Source: Nissolia schottii (lineage: Eukaryota > Streptophyta > Magnoliopsida > Fabales > Fabaceae). From it: a stretch of 64,000 nucleotides of DNA. This document shows, in pieces, positions 40,723 through 56,567 of the stretch. The DNA is taken from contig QANU01098899.1 of the NCBI GenBank assembly GCA_003254905.1, positions 310,001 to 374,000 of the forward strand, read 5' to 3'. Below the pieces are notes generated by a model. It saw nothing but the letters and a program-made list of their open reading frames with translations, made no database searches and was not told the origin of the DNA. A program made the translations under genes and the position numbers. The stretch's first letter is position 1; each line of letters opens with the position of its first letter.

Positions 40723-42877
40723 TCGCTGGTGTGTCTTGTGTTGTAATTTTCAACACTGTTTTCTTTTTCTTTTTCCATTTTCTTAATTTAAATCATTTTT
40801 ATAATCTTCATTTTTATTTGTGTTTCCTTTTTTAATTTTATTTGCCTTTTTTTTGTGAAATTTGATCTGTTTTCGAATTTTTGAAGAATATGACAAGACG
40901 AGGAGTTATCTCTCTCTGTCTGCAAACTCACGTTTGGGCTGTCAAAGTGTCTCACTGTCTCCCTTTCTTTCTTTTTTTTCTTTTTTTTTTATAAACACGT
41001 TGAATTTTTGCTTGCTTGTGTTTATTTCATTTTCTCTCTCTTCTCTGCATATTTTGTTGCTTTATTTTTTTTATTACAAAAATATATTAGTTGGACATTT
41101 TTTTATTCGCTTAAATAAAAGTTGGATATCATGTCCACAAAGGAGAGTTTAACACGGTTTTAATTGTTTAGATCAATCAATATATGATGAATTATTTATT
41201 AAACGATAAGATCAACTACATATTTTTATTTTGTTGCTTTTCTTCTCTCCTTTTTTTAAAATGTTCGTATTCTGTCCGTTTAATTTATTTTAGTTTAAAA
41301 AGAGACTAAATAAAGTGGCCTAGTGTTAAGAAATTTGGATAAAATTATAAAGTTAGGATTTCAAATTTCAGTATCATCACTTAACAATGTACCAAAAAAT
41401 GCATAAACTTATAATGATATAAACTCAACTAGTTTACCTATATGAGAGATTAATCAATATGGTAAGTACATTGACTTATTAATTAGAGATATCAAGACCA
41501 AAAACACTAAATTAGTTTGACAAGTTAAACAAGTTAACAATTTGTGTGTACATTTTAGACAAGTTAAAAAATTATAGTTAATTGAAAGACTAATATGTTC
41601 CATTTAAATTATGAGAAACTATTTTGTCATCGTAAAATAATGAGATAACAAACAGGGCATTCACTCAAATATTTTTGCTACCCTAATTTATGAGTTAATG
41701 ATTTTGCAATGTATGTGGCACGAGCGCATAAAAATTCATGGCCGTGGATGCATGGGATAGATAGAATGAAAGGCATAATTGCATAATTGCAAGGTCAAGA
41801 AAGGAATTGTGGCTAATAAGAGAGCAGCGTGCCATCAATGACAAGACAAATCCTACAATTTCACTCAAGAAAAGCACCCTTTAGCAACTAACGAATTGAC
41901 CAACAAAACATAGTGATGAAGGCTTTTTACGAATATAGACAATCTGTATGCAAGGATTGGTACAAATTGATTACGTTATAATTACGAAATCTTAATGCAA
42001 ACTTCACTCCTAACGATATGTAGATGGAAAAAAAAATTGTGAGATCTAACTCATTAAATTTAATTTTTAGTTTAATAACTTTTTATGAATAATATTTAAT
42101 ATTTTCAAAGATAAAATAAAAAATAAAATATTAAATGTCACTAATAAAAAATAGATATGTTAATGAGTTAGGTCTCTTAATATTATTTTTTAATAATGCA
42201 ACAACGCATTTAACATTTACTTCAAATGAAACATGCAATTGTAATTGAAGTGTAAATCAGAGTGAATATGCGTTTCTTCTACCCATTTTCAATTATTAGT
42301 TTTATATATTATTTTTTATGAGAGAAGCAAAATTTCATTTGTAGACGATTTTATCAATATTTAAAAATTGAAAATATTATATTAGATATAACATTAATAA
42401 GATATGAACATATCATCTATTTTAAACTAATCGAATAGCTGTATCTCTCTCTTTACTCAAAAATTATTGGTGTTTAAGTATTTTTTATATTGAATATTAA
42501 CACTACCTGTATTGTTATTTGAATAATGCATTATGCTTTTTTTGCAATAAATCTAAATAATTTTTCATTTCTGTAAGATTCTTATAAACAAATTTTCACA
42601 AAAATAAACAAAAACAGTCAGGAAAGAGAAATAAAACACCTACAAGAAAAACAAAACTGTAACAATAAAAGGAGATGAAAATATCACAAAAGCGAAAAAA
42701 CACTTAAACAATATTAAAAACACAAAAAAAAATAGTGCAATGAGACAGCTATCAAAAAAGAATAATAATAACTCTTTTTAACACTCAAACAATGGGAGAA
42801 TAAAAGAAGAGAAGGGATAAAAAATAAGGATTAAGTTTTATATATATATATATATATAAAGATGAAATTATTTATAT

Positions 42878-42997
42878 ATTAAGTATGGTGTAAATATTAT
42901 GTTTGACATTTTATACATATTATTGGCTCACACTCACATCATACGAATCTCATAACATGTGCGAAGGATCAAATATGATATTTACACCATACTTAAT
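42878..42997. mobile_element. 120-bp MITE-like inverted repeat
   Basis: A perfect 20-bp terminal inverted repeat, ATTAAGTATGGTGTAAATAT (42878-42897) with its exact inverse at 42978-42997, encloses an 80-bp centre. The flanks are AT-rich, so a TA target duplication cannot be judged. Confidence 0.6.
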
Positions 42998-43054
42998 GTA
43001 AAAATGTATTTTGGTATTTTTTTTTTAATGTTTCACAATGAATGGATTGTTGAT

Positions 43055-43147
43055 TACTTGATCACATGAACTTTAATATAAAGTCAATTATTTATTTATT
43101 TATTTATTTATTTACTTGATCACATGAACTTTGATATAAAGTCAATT
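43055..43147. repeat. Direct repeat of 35 bp separated by an ATTT microsatellite
   Basis: TACTTGATCACATGAACTTT and the following AATATAAAGTCAATT (43055-43089) recur at 43113-43147 with one base changed. A run of TTTA units fills the space between. Confidence 0.85.
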
Positions 43148-44599
43148 TTTTACTATTAAATCTTATGGAGCTCAAAAGATGCTCGAAGTAATGGTTCAAT
43201 GGTTAGTTATATATCTCCGTCTAATCTGAGTTAAAGAATGGATAATATAAATTAGAAATGAGACTCATCTCTAATTCTATTTTTCATATCCCCTCTCATA
43301 TTCTTTTCATCTCTGATTTTAGTAAGAGTTTTAACTTTTAAGTGGGTTGCTGTCCTTATTTTTTGGTGGCATCCCCACCGTTGTCCCTTTTTCATTATTT
43401 AGAATTTTGATCAAATAAATAGTTGATATCTATTTCTTAAAATAATAGATCTAATATTTTTCATCTCCTTTGTAGTTGTTTTTCGTTTTTCTTTTTTCTC
43501 GTTCTTGGGTGTTTCCGTTCTTTATGAGATATTTCTTATGTAGAAAATTTACAAATGATAAAGATATTTAAATCTACTCTAAAAAGAAGCATAAGGTGTT
43601 CTTCAAATTGCAGCACTTGTGTTACTTTCTGATGTGAAAAATACTTAAACATTGATAATCTACAAGTGAGGAGTAGAGCTACAGATCTTCAGTTAGTTTA
43701 GAATGTAAAATATATTTATTGCTTATTAACGTTAAATTCAATGTATTTTTTTAATTTGTAAGTATCATTAGACTTCTTTATAAATTTGTTTTCCTCGTAA
43801 AAAAAATATATTCCAAATAAGATTTTGATTTTACAAGCTGATATTGGATTTAGCGTTTGAATATTTTTCTTCAAGCCATGTGCCATTGGACCACAAATTA
43901 TTAACATATGTTGACATTGAATATATTGATTCAGTTGCTAAAATAAACAATCTTTTAGGTAAAAGTGATACCTACATGCTAGTTTATGGTTAAAAAGAAC
44001 ATGGCACAGCCGTCCAATTCATTTACCAAGCCACCTAGACATATATACAAAGCTTATTGTTATTTGTTATTACTTTAATTTTCCTTATTAGAGCGCAACC
44101 CTCTTCTCACCTAAAAATGACGATTGATTTGTAAGCTTGTCAATTTGTAACATATTATGTATGAAATGATAAGTGATGTTTTTTTTTTTTAACCACGAAT
44201 AAACTCTACCTTGAGACTTCAAAAAAAAAAAAGTGAATATTAATGTCAATTGAATTGTAACTCATTAGTATGATAAAAGTTTTTTTGGTAAATTAGAAAA
44301 GGTGATTAGGAGTATTTGGTTCAACTTATTAAAAAATTATTTTTTATTTTATTACTATTATTATTATTAAAAATTAATTTTCATATATTTGGATAAAATT
44401 TAAAAAAATATCTGAATTTAACAAAAAAACTATTTTTAACTTTTAAACAAAAACAAAAAAAAAACCTATTTTCAATTTGTTATATTCTATGCAAAAATTA
44501 ACATTTTAATATATAATTTTAATTAAGGCAAAACCAACACACCCCCTCGTTGTAGGCAAGTAGGTCAATGGGGATCAGTAGGCGCTAGGCAGTGTCAAA

Positions 44600-45440
44600 C
44601 AACTGGGCCACATTATGTCTATTTTTAGGATCTGGCTCGTTTATGGTCGGTCCGCGGGCCTAAACGGGCCAGCCCGCTACGCGTTTATTTTTTTTAAAAA
44701 AATTAATATTTTAGTCTATTTTTTATGATTTAAATACAAAGTTGTGAATAAGTATGCGCGATCATTTTTAACTATTTTTTATCGTCTATCTATTAATTAA
44801 TTAGAAAGAAATAGTTTAAATGGTTGATTGCGATATTATATTATCTTTTTTATTCCTTCAACTATCTTGCTTAAAAGATATCAAATGCTTTCAAATGCTA
44901 TTTGAAATCGATTCATGAATTAATAGAACTTTCATTAATTAAATGACGGCATATAACATTGATGTGAGTACTGTTATGTTATTGATCAAAAACACAATTG
45001 GAACTCTTTCTCTTAGATTAATCAATAATAAACAAGGTTTGAAAGTATATATCAACTTGTAGGGTGTAGGCACTCATTGAAGGAATAGAATGCAAAATTT
45101 ATCAATATCTATGTCATAACACTTCAGCTGTATAGCAATATAAATATAATTAAGTAGTTAAGCATAACAAATAGTTAAACATGCTCAATTATAAGTAAAC
45201 TCTTAAACTCCAAAATAAAATTTAGAGTCCAAAATAAAACTTTTAAAAAATTGATTTTTTTATAAATAAAAAAAAATCACGAGCTCACGGGCTAGCCCGC
45301 GGGCCTAGCGGGTCAGGCCTAAACGTGTCGGGCCAATTTTTTTCAAATTTTTACATGTCTATTTTTTGCATGTAAAACTTGTCCATTTAACCAGGTAAAC
45401 AGGCTGGGCCCATGGGTTGGGCTCATTTTAACAGCCATAA
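44600..45440. mobile_element. Probable decayed hAT-type non-autonomous element
   Basis: GC-rich arms with GCGGGCCTAAACGGGCCAGC (about 44656-44680) and the facing GGGCTAGCCCGCGGGCCTAG (about 45289-45312) enclose AT-rich DNA without coding potential. Such arms are frequent in plant hAT MITEs. I could not fix the exact ends or a target duplication. Confidence 0.4.
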
Positions 45441-45790
45441 GGATCAGATTCTCTTTGCCAATGTGCCTAAACGACAGTCAGTAGAAGTGGTGCCCAATTC
45501 CATAGTTTGGTTCATTTATTCACTTTAACTTGAATCCCATATAAAAGAAAAATTGAATTATGTTAACCTAGCTACAATTATTTACTAGTAAGGTTCTCTA
45601 GCAATGTAGTAAATTAAATAATAATCAGTTAACTTGTTCGAAGGTTAACAATTAAAAGAGGAGCAGAAGAGGTGTTCAAATGTCATCATACACATGCAAT
45701 AATAAATAAGAAAAAAAATTACCATCAACAAATTACAAATTATTAATTTACTAAACTTAATTTACATAGCTCATGTTCCGCATGTATAAC

Positions 45791-46075
45791 TGTAATGAAG
45801 TGATTTTGTATGAACAAAATTATAGAGAATAATGAAGTATTTGTGATATTTTCTACATGTGTTACAATAAGAAAGGGAACAAGGATAGAGACTCCTTCCT
45901 AAGGAAGGAGATGACTAAGAGCTAGAGAGAAAATCCTATAGAGAGAGAGTAAGATTAGACCAATGACAATTTTCATACCCATCTAATTCCTCTCTTCCCC
46001 CTATTTATAATTAGTTTGGGCTCTCTAATTGAACCAATTCTTGATTTGGGCCTTTATTTACTTAGGTCCTTTACA
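45791..46075 (-). repeat. LTR (downstream copy) of the 2.5-kb retroelement
   Basis: 285 bp, starting TGTAATGAAGTGATTTTG and ending GGTCCTTTACA on the + strand. It matches 48006-48290 with scattered differences and is preceded by target duplication ATAAC. Confidence 0.92.
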
Positions 46076-46258
46076 ATACCCCCTCTATAAAAATGGATCT
46101 TGTCCTCAAGGTCCAAAAAAAAATCCTCCAGGATCCCATTGCATAAATTATAAATTGCTGAATTTAATTGTGTCAACTTTGGGAAATTTCAGAAAAAAAT
46201 TTGTGATGGTAGTAGCCTACTTCATGTCATTCCTATTCAGCAAGGTCCAAATTTCGTA

Positions 46259-47155
46259 TTAGGCTTGGCTCACCAATTCTAGCTGCAGCCCAATGTGCTC
46301 TAAGGGAACCCTAGGAACTGCCTTCATCTCCCATGCCTCCCCATTCAGTGTTGGTGGCTGCTCCCATGTCCTCATGGCCACAATGGCCTCCCTCCCCATC
46401 AAAACCAATGTGGCGACGGCTGCCACCACCATCCGTGCTTCCTCGCCAGTCACCACTACCAAGGTGCCTTCGTTTCCGTTGCTGCTCCGATCCGCGCTCT
46501 TCTCAGCCCTTCTTCTCTGCATGTGTCGTTGGGAGCCAACAAGTTCCCTGAGAGCCAGCCAATCGGGACGGCAACTCAGAGCCAGGACAACGACAAGGAC
46601 TACTAGAAGCCGTCGCCGCCCATGTTCGAGGCTTCCGAACTCACCTCGTAGTCCTTCTATAGGGTCGTGATAGCTGAGTTCGTCACCACTTTCCTCTTCC
46701 TCTACATCAGCATCCTGACCGTCATGGACGTCATCAAGTCTCCGTCCAAGTGCACCACCGTTGGCATCCAGTGCATCGCTTGGTCCTTCGGCGGCGTGAT
46801 CTTCGCCCTCATCTACTGCACTCCACCGCTCACTCTCAGTCCCCAAACCGCACGGCCCGCCGTCATACCCACGAGTGCCACCGTATCCACCTCGTATGCC
46901 TCTTCCGTATCCGGCACCGTCACCGCGGCGGCGGCTCCCCTGAGCGTCGTGGCCGTCAGGACCTGTCGCGTCAATCGCCATAGTGCGACCATCGGAGTCT
47001 GAATCTATGGTGAACTCAACGGATTCCTTCTCAGCGAGGTTTTCAGTGGTGCCCCCTGTGCCTGTCGCCTTGCTTTTCGCCATCAATTTCGGTTGCAGCC
47101 CTGTTCCCTCATCTTCCCCCACTGAATCCCTTGACACGGTTGCTAGAGCCACCAC
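46259..47155 (-). other. 298-codon open frame inside the retroelement, chimeric origin
   Basis: An uninterrupted minus-strand frame. The first part (from 47155) has an acidic/Ser region and a Gly-Arg-rich run ([18 protein letters not shown]) like RNA-binding RGG proteins. The second part is the antisense of the PIP1 aquaporin fragment (46822-46523), so those residues have no ancestral protein meaning. The composition (GC-rich, unlike the AT-rich flanks) explains the long frame. I do not think a real protein is proven; an element-derived antisense transcript is the more interesting possibility. Confidence 0.4.
46523..46822 (+). pseudogene. Captured fragment of a PIP1-type aquaporin gene (N-terminal exon part)
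   Basis: The + strand shows successive PIP1 landmarks: VSLGANKFPESQPIGTA, the DKDY and SPPMFEASEL segment, [18 protein letters not shown] (first membrane helix) and [19 protein letters not shown] (second helix), about 100 residues. PIP1 water channels have this exact order. It stops before the first NPA box. It lies within the LTR element, in the direction opposite to the element, and is interrupted, so it is a fossil gene piece. It is continuous with exon 1 coding sequence, which means intron loss cannot be tested. Confidence 0.88.
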
Positions 47156-48005
47156 AATGTCGTCTCCACCGTACGGATCTAGTGGCTCCGGTGGTGGTTT
47201 CTGCCATACTCACTCTAGAAGATCTGATGATGGATCTGAATCAGGCAAACTGGAATTTGGTTCAAGTAAGTCCGATTTTACCTTTGTTAATGCTTGAATT
47301 TCTACAATTGCATCTTCTTGTGCTTGAATTGTTGGATTTGTTGTTGATGAATTGATCTGTGCATATGCATTTTTCAAATACAAATTTCCATTTGTTGCTG
47401 CTTGAACCGTTGGAGTTGTGAGCTTCGATTCTTGGTTTGTTGCATTTGGATTTGTCTTTGTTTCTGCTTCTACCTTGATTCATTTCTACATCTGGTGGCG
47501 AATTTCTGCATATGAAATTTCTGATTCTTGATCTGCTTTTGTGGAATTGATTTTTGCATCTATAGTGTTTTGAACTGTTGTCTCTGCTTGTGTTGAATGT
47601 TTTGCTGTTGAGATTTTGTGCTGCAACACTACTTCTTCCCACTCAACTTCCCATTCTAAAACATCATTGTGCAAGAATTCTGGCAGAACCGGAGCAAACT
47701 CACTGAAACGCTGCAAAAACGCGAGCTCAAATGTGAACATCGTAGCGGCTGGATTGGGTCTTCACCATACTCAGAACCACGCTAAAGCCTTGTCAGTCAG
47801 TCCCTTTGCTGCCTCCACCAATCGCAACGGATCCGGTGTCCGGCGTGCATCCCAAAACCTTCCAGCACAGAGGATCCACCAGTGGGCATTTTCTCCGCTG
47901 AATATCGGAAGTTTTTCTTCTAATTTTTCTAAATTTTCTGGTGTTAAGGATGAGTTGTTTTCACCACCATGGATGGTAGGCATGGTGGTCAATGAAAGCA
48001 CTATT

Positions 48006-48290
48006 TGTAATGAAGTGATTTTGTATGAACAGGATTATAGAGAATAATGAAGTATTTGTGGTATTTTCTTCATTTGTGTTACAATAAGAAAGGGAAAAAG
48101 GATAGAGACTCCTTCCTAAGGACGAAGATGACTAAGAGCTAGAGAGAAAATCCTATAGAGAGAGTAGGATTAGACCAATGACAATTTTCATACCCATCTA
48201 ATTCTCCTTCTCCCCCTATTTATAATAAGTTTGGGCTCCCTAATTGGACCAATTCTTGATTTTAGCCTTTATTTACTTAGGTCCGTTACA
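48006..48290 (-). repeat. LTR (upstream copy in element orientation) of the 2.5-kb retroelement
   Basis: 285 bp, + strand start TGTAATGAAGTGATTTTG and end GGTCCGTTACA, followed by target duplication ATAAC at 48291-48295. It is near-identical to the other LTR. Confidence 0.92.
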
Positions 48291-48295
48291 ATAAC

Positions 48296-49043
48296 TAATC
48301 CTTCGTTTACAGATAGAACAAACTTCCACATCTCCAAAGTCAGGGGGAAAAACTTAGCTATAGAGTTAATGTAAAAGGAATAGCAAGAATATACAAACAT
48401 CTCATTTGGTTTATCCTTTCAGGTTTTTAAGATTTTTTTTGAAGGGAATAATGAAAATTTTATTTCTATCCTTGTATTGTTTTTGGAGTTTATTTTGGTA
48501 CCTTCATAAACTTTAAGGTTATTGATACCATAACATCTAAGATTTTGTTAAGTATCCCACTAACTCAAATTGTTTATTATTTTAAATTTGTGATTAAATC
48601 ACAACTGTTCAAATACAAGGAGGTATCAATACCTTTATAAAAGTTTGTGTATTGAAGAAAGAACCATTGTTTTTACACTATTTTCTTCATGCAATCTTAA
48701 AAAACTAAATAAAAATAAGAAATGAAAAAAAGAAATATAAAATAAATTAAATAGCCTCTAAGAAATTTACAATCCGATAGTTGTGGTGACTAACAAAACT
48801 TACAAGAATCATCCAAACCAGCTTGAGGGCTAATCAGTTGATTTGATTATAGAAAACACATTTTTCATGTCTTTCCTCAAGCCATCAATCAAGTAACTAA
48901 TAATATTTATTGCCAAGAATAAAACCAAACATGGAATATCATCAAGAATGATATTAAACATGGAAAATGGTCAAAATGGCTAAAGGCTTGAGTTATAACT
49001 TCTTGTACTGTCTGAGAAGATAGATCAATCAAAGTACCCTTGT
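48296..49043. other. Spacer between the retroelement and the NDR kinase gene
   Basis: Contains the 3' UTR of the NDR kinase (its stop is at 49044) and one MITE family A copy (48491-48665). No other exon seen. Confidence 0.5.
48491..48665. mobile_element. Small inverted-repeat MITE, family A, copy 3
   Basis: The left arm holds ACTTTAAGGTTATTGATACC, facing GGTATCAATACCTTTATA on the right. The centre AATTGTTTATTATTTTAAATT matches the copies at 16326 and 18173. It is the best preserved of the three. Confidence 0.7.
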
Positions 49044-53678
<4,635 letters not shown>

Positions 53679-54773
53679 ATTTTTCCGCCAACTCTCTCAA
53701 TTGCTATCAACAAAAAATCATTTTTTCTTCTTCTTTGAGCTAGATCGTTTTTGCTTCAAATCCAATTGCAATGAACCTGCATCAATTAGAGCACAAATCA
53801 TGTCTAAAATTTCTATATTATTTTTTAAAAAGAAAAAATTGGCTTGAGAAACACGACAAAGTACCCAGAGGTATCCTTAATTCTTCGGTTCCAAGTAACA
53901 AAAACTGTAAAAATAAAATAAAATGAAATAAATTTAATGGCCAAAAAAATGAATGGATATATTTGTGGTTTATGGAGTAAGGAAGATGGAGTTGTAAAAT
54001 GTGTGAGAGAGAGAGAGATATTGTGGGAAGAAGCAAAGAATTCGGAATACCGCGTAATTAGTGTGGTTGGGCCCTTTAACAGGACAAACAAGGATAAACC
54101 ACCAAATTTATACATGTAATAAATCTATACATATAATACATACATCAATACTTACATATAATACATATAATACATACATACATCTATACATGTAATAAAT
54201 CTATACATATAATACATACATCAATACATACAAATAATAAAGGAGATTATTTTTTTAGTGTCCAATTTTTTTCTTTTTTTTATTATCCTTACCAACTATC
54301 TCACATTTTGGGTAGTTCCTTAACTTACTATACAATTTTTTTTATATGTAAATATTTTTAAAAATTATCTTAAAAAAAACTTATTCCCTTAAAAATTAAA
54401 ATTCAACCTTCATGCACTTTCTACATTTTTTTTCATTGTCTATTTTATTTCTTTCACATTATTATTTATGTTCAATATTTGACGGACACTTCAACGTAAT
54501 AAATATTTTAATGTGGAACGGTTGTAAATTTATTAATGATTTTAGAGATGAATACAATCAGATAGAACTAGAGGAGTAAAAAAAAAAAAACACATTCTAT
54601 ATCCAAACACAATCATCAATATTACAAGTTAACTAAACAATCAACAATCTTGTTTCTATCCCTCTTTGTAGGAGAGAAAACACATGATGTCCAAGAATTG
54701 GACAATCTTCAATTATAGAACCAAAATAGAAAGAAGTATCGATCCCATCATTAACACTCATAATTAATTTTGA
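53679..54773. other. Upstream region of the NDR kinase gene
   Basis: 5' UTR and promoter. A possible 5'-UTR intron lies between about 53700 and 53830. A tandem repeat at 54110-54227 is listed separately. No other exon seen. Confidence 0.5.
54110..54227. repeat. Perfect 42-bp direct repeat, period 76, with ATACATA units
   Basis: The same 42 bases, beginning ATACATGTAATAAATC, occur at 54110-54151 and 54186-54227. Short ATACATA/CATAC units fill the gap between them, so the stretch arose by slippage of a TACATA microsatellite. Confidence 0.85.
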
Positions 54774-55240
54774 TTATCTAACTCTGCCATCACATGGAAG
54801 AAATGCCATGTTCAAAGTCAATCTCATCCCCATTCCTTCCATTGTTCTTGACTCAAGCATAGGCAGTGATAAAAAAATGAGCCATGGACCGCCCTCCAGC
54901 ACGTAGTTGTAGTCCTCCGCAGAGTAGAACTTGACCACATTATACTCATTGCCAATATCCACCAGTTCTTGCTCATAAAGCTTCCACCTTTCTCTTGAGG
55001 ATAGTGAAACCAATCGTTCTCCCCTGCAAGCTTGACTGTAAGAGTTAAACCCCATGGTTGTTCCAATTTCTTATTGTCCCCCTTGTTCGCGGAGATGGAG
55101 AGAAGACCACTTGGGAGCCTTTCTACGATGATCATCGGGTCCTCCAAAGTTTCTTCCTTTTCTCCCCGTTTTAGGTAGAATGTTATCGGCCCAAAATACA
55201 ATTCTTTGTCCTGACTAACATAGACAAGTTCAGAATTCAA
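54774..55240 (-). pseudogene. LINE ORF1-like (DUF4283) remnant
   Basis: The minus-strand text carries DUF4283 landmarks in shifting frames: WGLTLTVKLAG near 55045, then SAEDYNYVLEGGPWLI near 54900, the usual beginning and middle of the nucleic-acid-binding domain in ORF1 of plant L1-type LINEs and related proteins. The frames 55055-54774 and 55240-54824 overlap and neither holds the whole domain, so at least two frameshifts have occurred. No zinc knuckle, endonuclease or reverse transcriptase follows. The 55240-55060 part (ELVYVSQDKELYFGP) is not identified. Confidence 0.6.
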
Positions 55241-55510
55241 CTAATGAGCGGTCAAATTATAATAATCAATAAATAAAATATTTACATAAAATTTATAAGT
55301 TTAAAAATTAAATACATTGTACATTTATTAAAGTTAAACCCAAAGCTCCTTCATATCATAAAATTCATCAATAATTAAATTTATATCAAATTTTTCAGTA
55401 AATTTTCTTTCGATACAAGTGACTAAGCAGTCACCCACAAAATCATCTTCCATTTTGTTTCTAAGCCTTTTGTCTCAACAATTTGACAATGCAGTCACCC
55501 ACTAAATCAT
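55181..55510. repeat. Direct repeat, left copy (partner 55801-56065)
   Basis: Begins TATCGGCCCAAAATACAATTC and ends in TTTGTCTCAACAATTTGAC. The partner shows the same order (TATTGGCCCAAAATATAATTC ... CATCTTCCACCTTGTTTC). Similarity is roughly 80% over about 270 bp by eye. The left copy overlaps the 5' end of the LINE-like frame. A small internal repeat of CAGTCACCCAC-AAATCATCTTCC occurs at about 55430 and 55495. Confidence 0.7.
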
Positions 55511-55800
55511 CTTCCATCTTGTTGCAGGCAAAAGTTGCTTCTGAAAATAATAGCAAAGTAAGAGACAATAAATTGGAAATTTGGAAATTGGTGGAGTCTT
55601 AATATTATAATGGTTAACATTTTATTTTGTTGGCCCATTTCTTTATTGGTTAGCAGGGACAGATCCAGAGAGTTTGTAGGGTTAGTGACCCCCCGAAGAT
55701 CCTTAACAAATTTTTTTTTGTCATAACTTATCTTTATATGTTAATAATATTAAAATACTAATGTGTGGGGACCATGGAACTAAACAATTGGCTATTTAGA

Positions 55801-56065
55801 ATGTTATTGGCCCAAAATATAATTCATTGTCTTGACCAACACAAGGAGGGGACCAAATTATAATAATAAAAAAATAAAATATTCGTACATTTATTGAAAT
55901 TGAGCTCAACACTCATTCATATTATAAAATTCATCAATAATTGAATTTATATCGAATTTTTTAGCAATTTTTCTTTCAATAAAAGTGACCAAACGACTAC
56001 TTAAGAAATCATCTTCCACCTTGTTTCTTATCCTGTTTTCTTGGCAATTTAACTAAGCAGTCATT
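55801..56065. repeat. Direct repeat, right copy (partner 55181-55510)
   Basis: Carries TTCATATTATAAAATTCATC, AATTGAATTTATATCGAATT and the AAATCATCTTCCACCTTGTTTC block in the same order as the left copy. Between the copies lies an unidentified stretch with GTGACCCCCC (55690-55700). The two copies could be LTR-like ends of a degraded element, but TG...CA ends are not evident. Confidence 0.65.
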
Positions 56066-56224
56066 GGTTTGTAAACACCTTTAAGAATAATGATAGCTAA
56101 CCTGAGAATTTAAGGTTGTTGCATATCCAAAATGAGAGATCAAACCCCTAAATGAAGGATGAACTTTTCCCACTCAATACTTATATTAGACTGAAGAAGT
56201 AGAGAATCGGCCTTACAAGTCCAC

Positions 56225-56340
56225 TTAGGCCCTGTTACGTACTGGCAATAGTGGCCCAAATAAAAGCCCATAATCTCATCCTAAACCTAAACCCAAACCC
56301 ATAGAGAAGGACCAGAAGATCTTAAACCCTCGCCTCCATC
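56225..56340 (+). promoter_or_regulatory. NOP10 promoter with site II (GGCCCA/AGCCCA) elements
   Basis: GGCCCA at 56253-56258 and AGCCCA at 56265-56270 are the inverse form of the TGGGCY site II motif bound by TCP factors, and AAACCC units follow at about 56290-56300. Paired site II motifs with AAACCC-type boxes are characteristic of plant ribosome-biogenesis promoters, fitting NOP10 immediately downstream. Confidence 0.5.
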
Positions 56341-56567
56341 GAAGCTTAACGCCCGTTCGTTCCGTGGTGTCTACCTCTGCTGTTGTTATTGTTCGGTTCT
56401 ATTAGGTTTTGCTTCTACTAACTCGCCGATGGTTCCTAGTAGAAATTTCTATTATATTTCATCCAATAATTTGTTATAGTCATTGCTTTGCACCCAGTAG
56501 TGTTTTTTGTTGAATACTGAATAGTATTGCCGCCTTCGATTTTTGTAGGGCTAAAGTATCAGTGACC

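Larger units (their letters stand above)
40031..45785. other. Long AT-rich intergenic region without a gene
   Basis: Apart from the CK1 5' region (to about 40720) I find no exon with splice signals and family similarity on either strand. It contains homopolymer and TA runs (42841-42858), a 120-bp inverted-repeat element (42878-42997), a duplicated 35-bp segment (43055-43147) and a GC-richer inverted-repeat-bearing stretch (about 44600-45440). Confidence 0.55.
45791..48290 (-). mobile_element. Non-autonomous LTR retroelement (2.5 kb) with captured host sequence, fossil
   Basis: Two 285-bp LTRs (45791-46075 and 48006-48290), both with TGTAA...TTACA ends, are flanked by the same 5-bp ATAAC (45786-45790 and 48291-48295). 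A purine-rich tract (inverse of ATACCCCCTCT, 46076-46086) adjoins the lower-coordinate LTR and the gag-like frame lies next to the other, so the element reads on the minus strand. Parts on that strand: a gag-like N-terminus (about 47997-47771, with KLPIFSGENAHWWI and KGLTDKALAWF), a low-complexity stretch (about 47740-47260), a Gly-rich stretch, then antisense aquaporin DNA. No protease, reverse transcriptase or integrase is seen, so it relied on helpers. The gag part looks Ty3/gypsy-like. The LTRs differ at roughly 6% of sites, suggesting an age of a few million years. The coding parts are incomplete. Confidence 0.88.

Noticed and set aside
46293-47002. Several + strand frames inside the retroelement as independent genes
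   Set aside because: They are shadows in GC-rich captured sequence; only the PIP1 similarity in one segment is meaningful.
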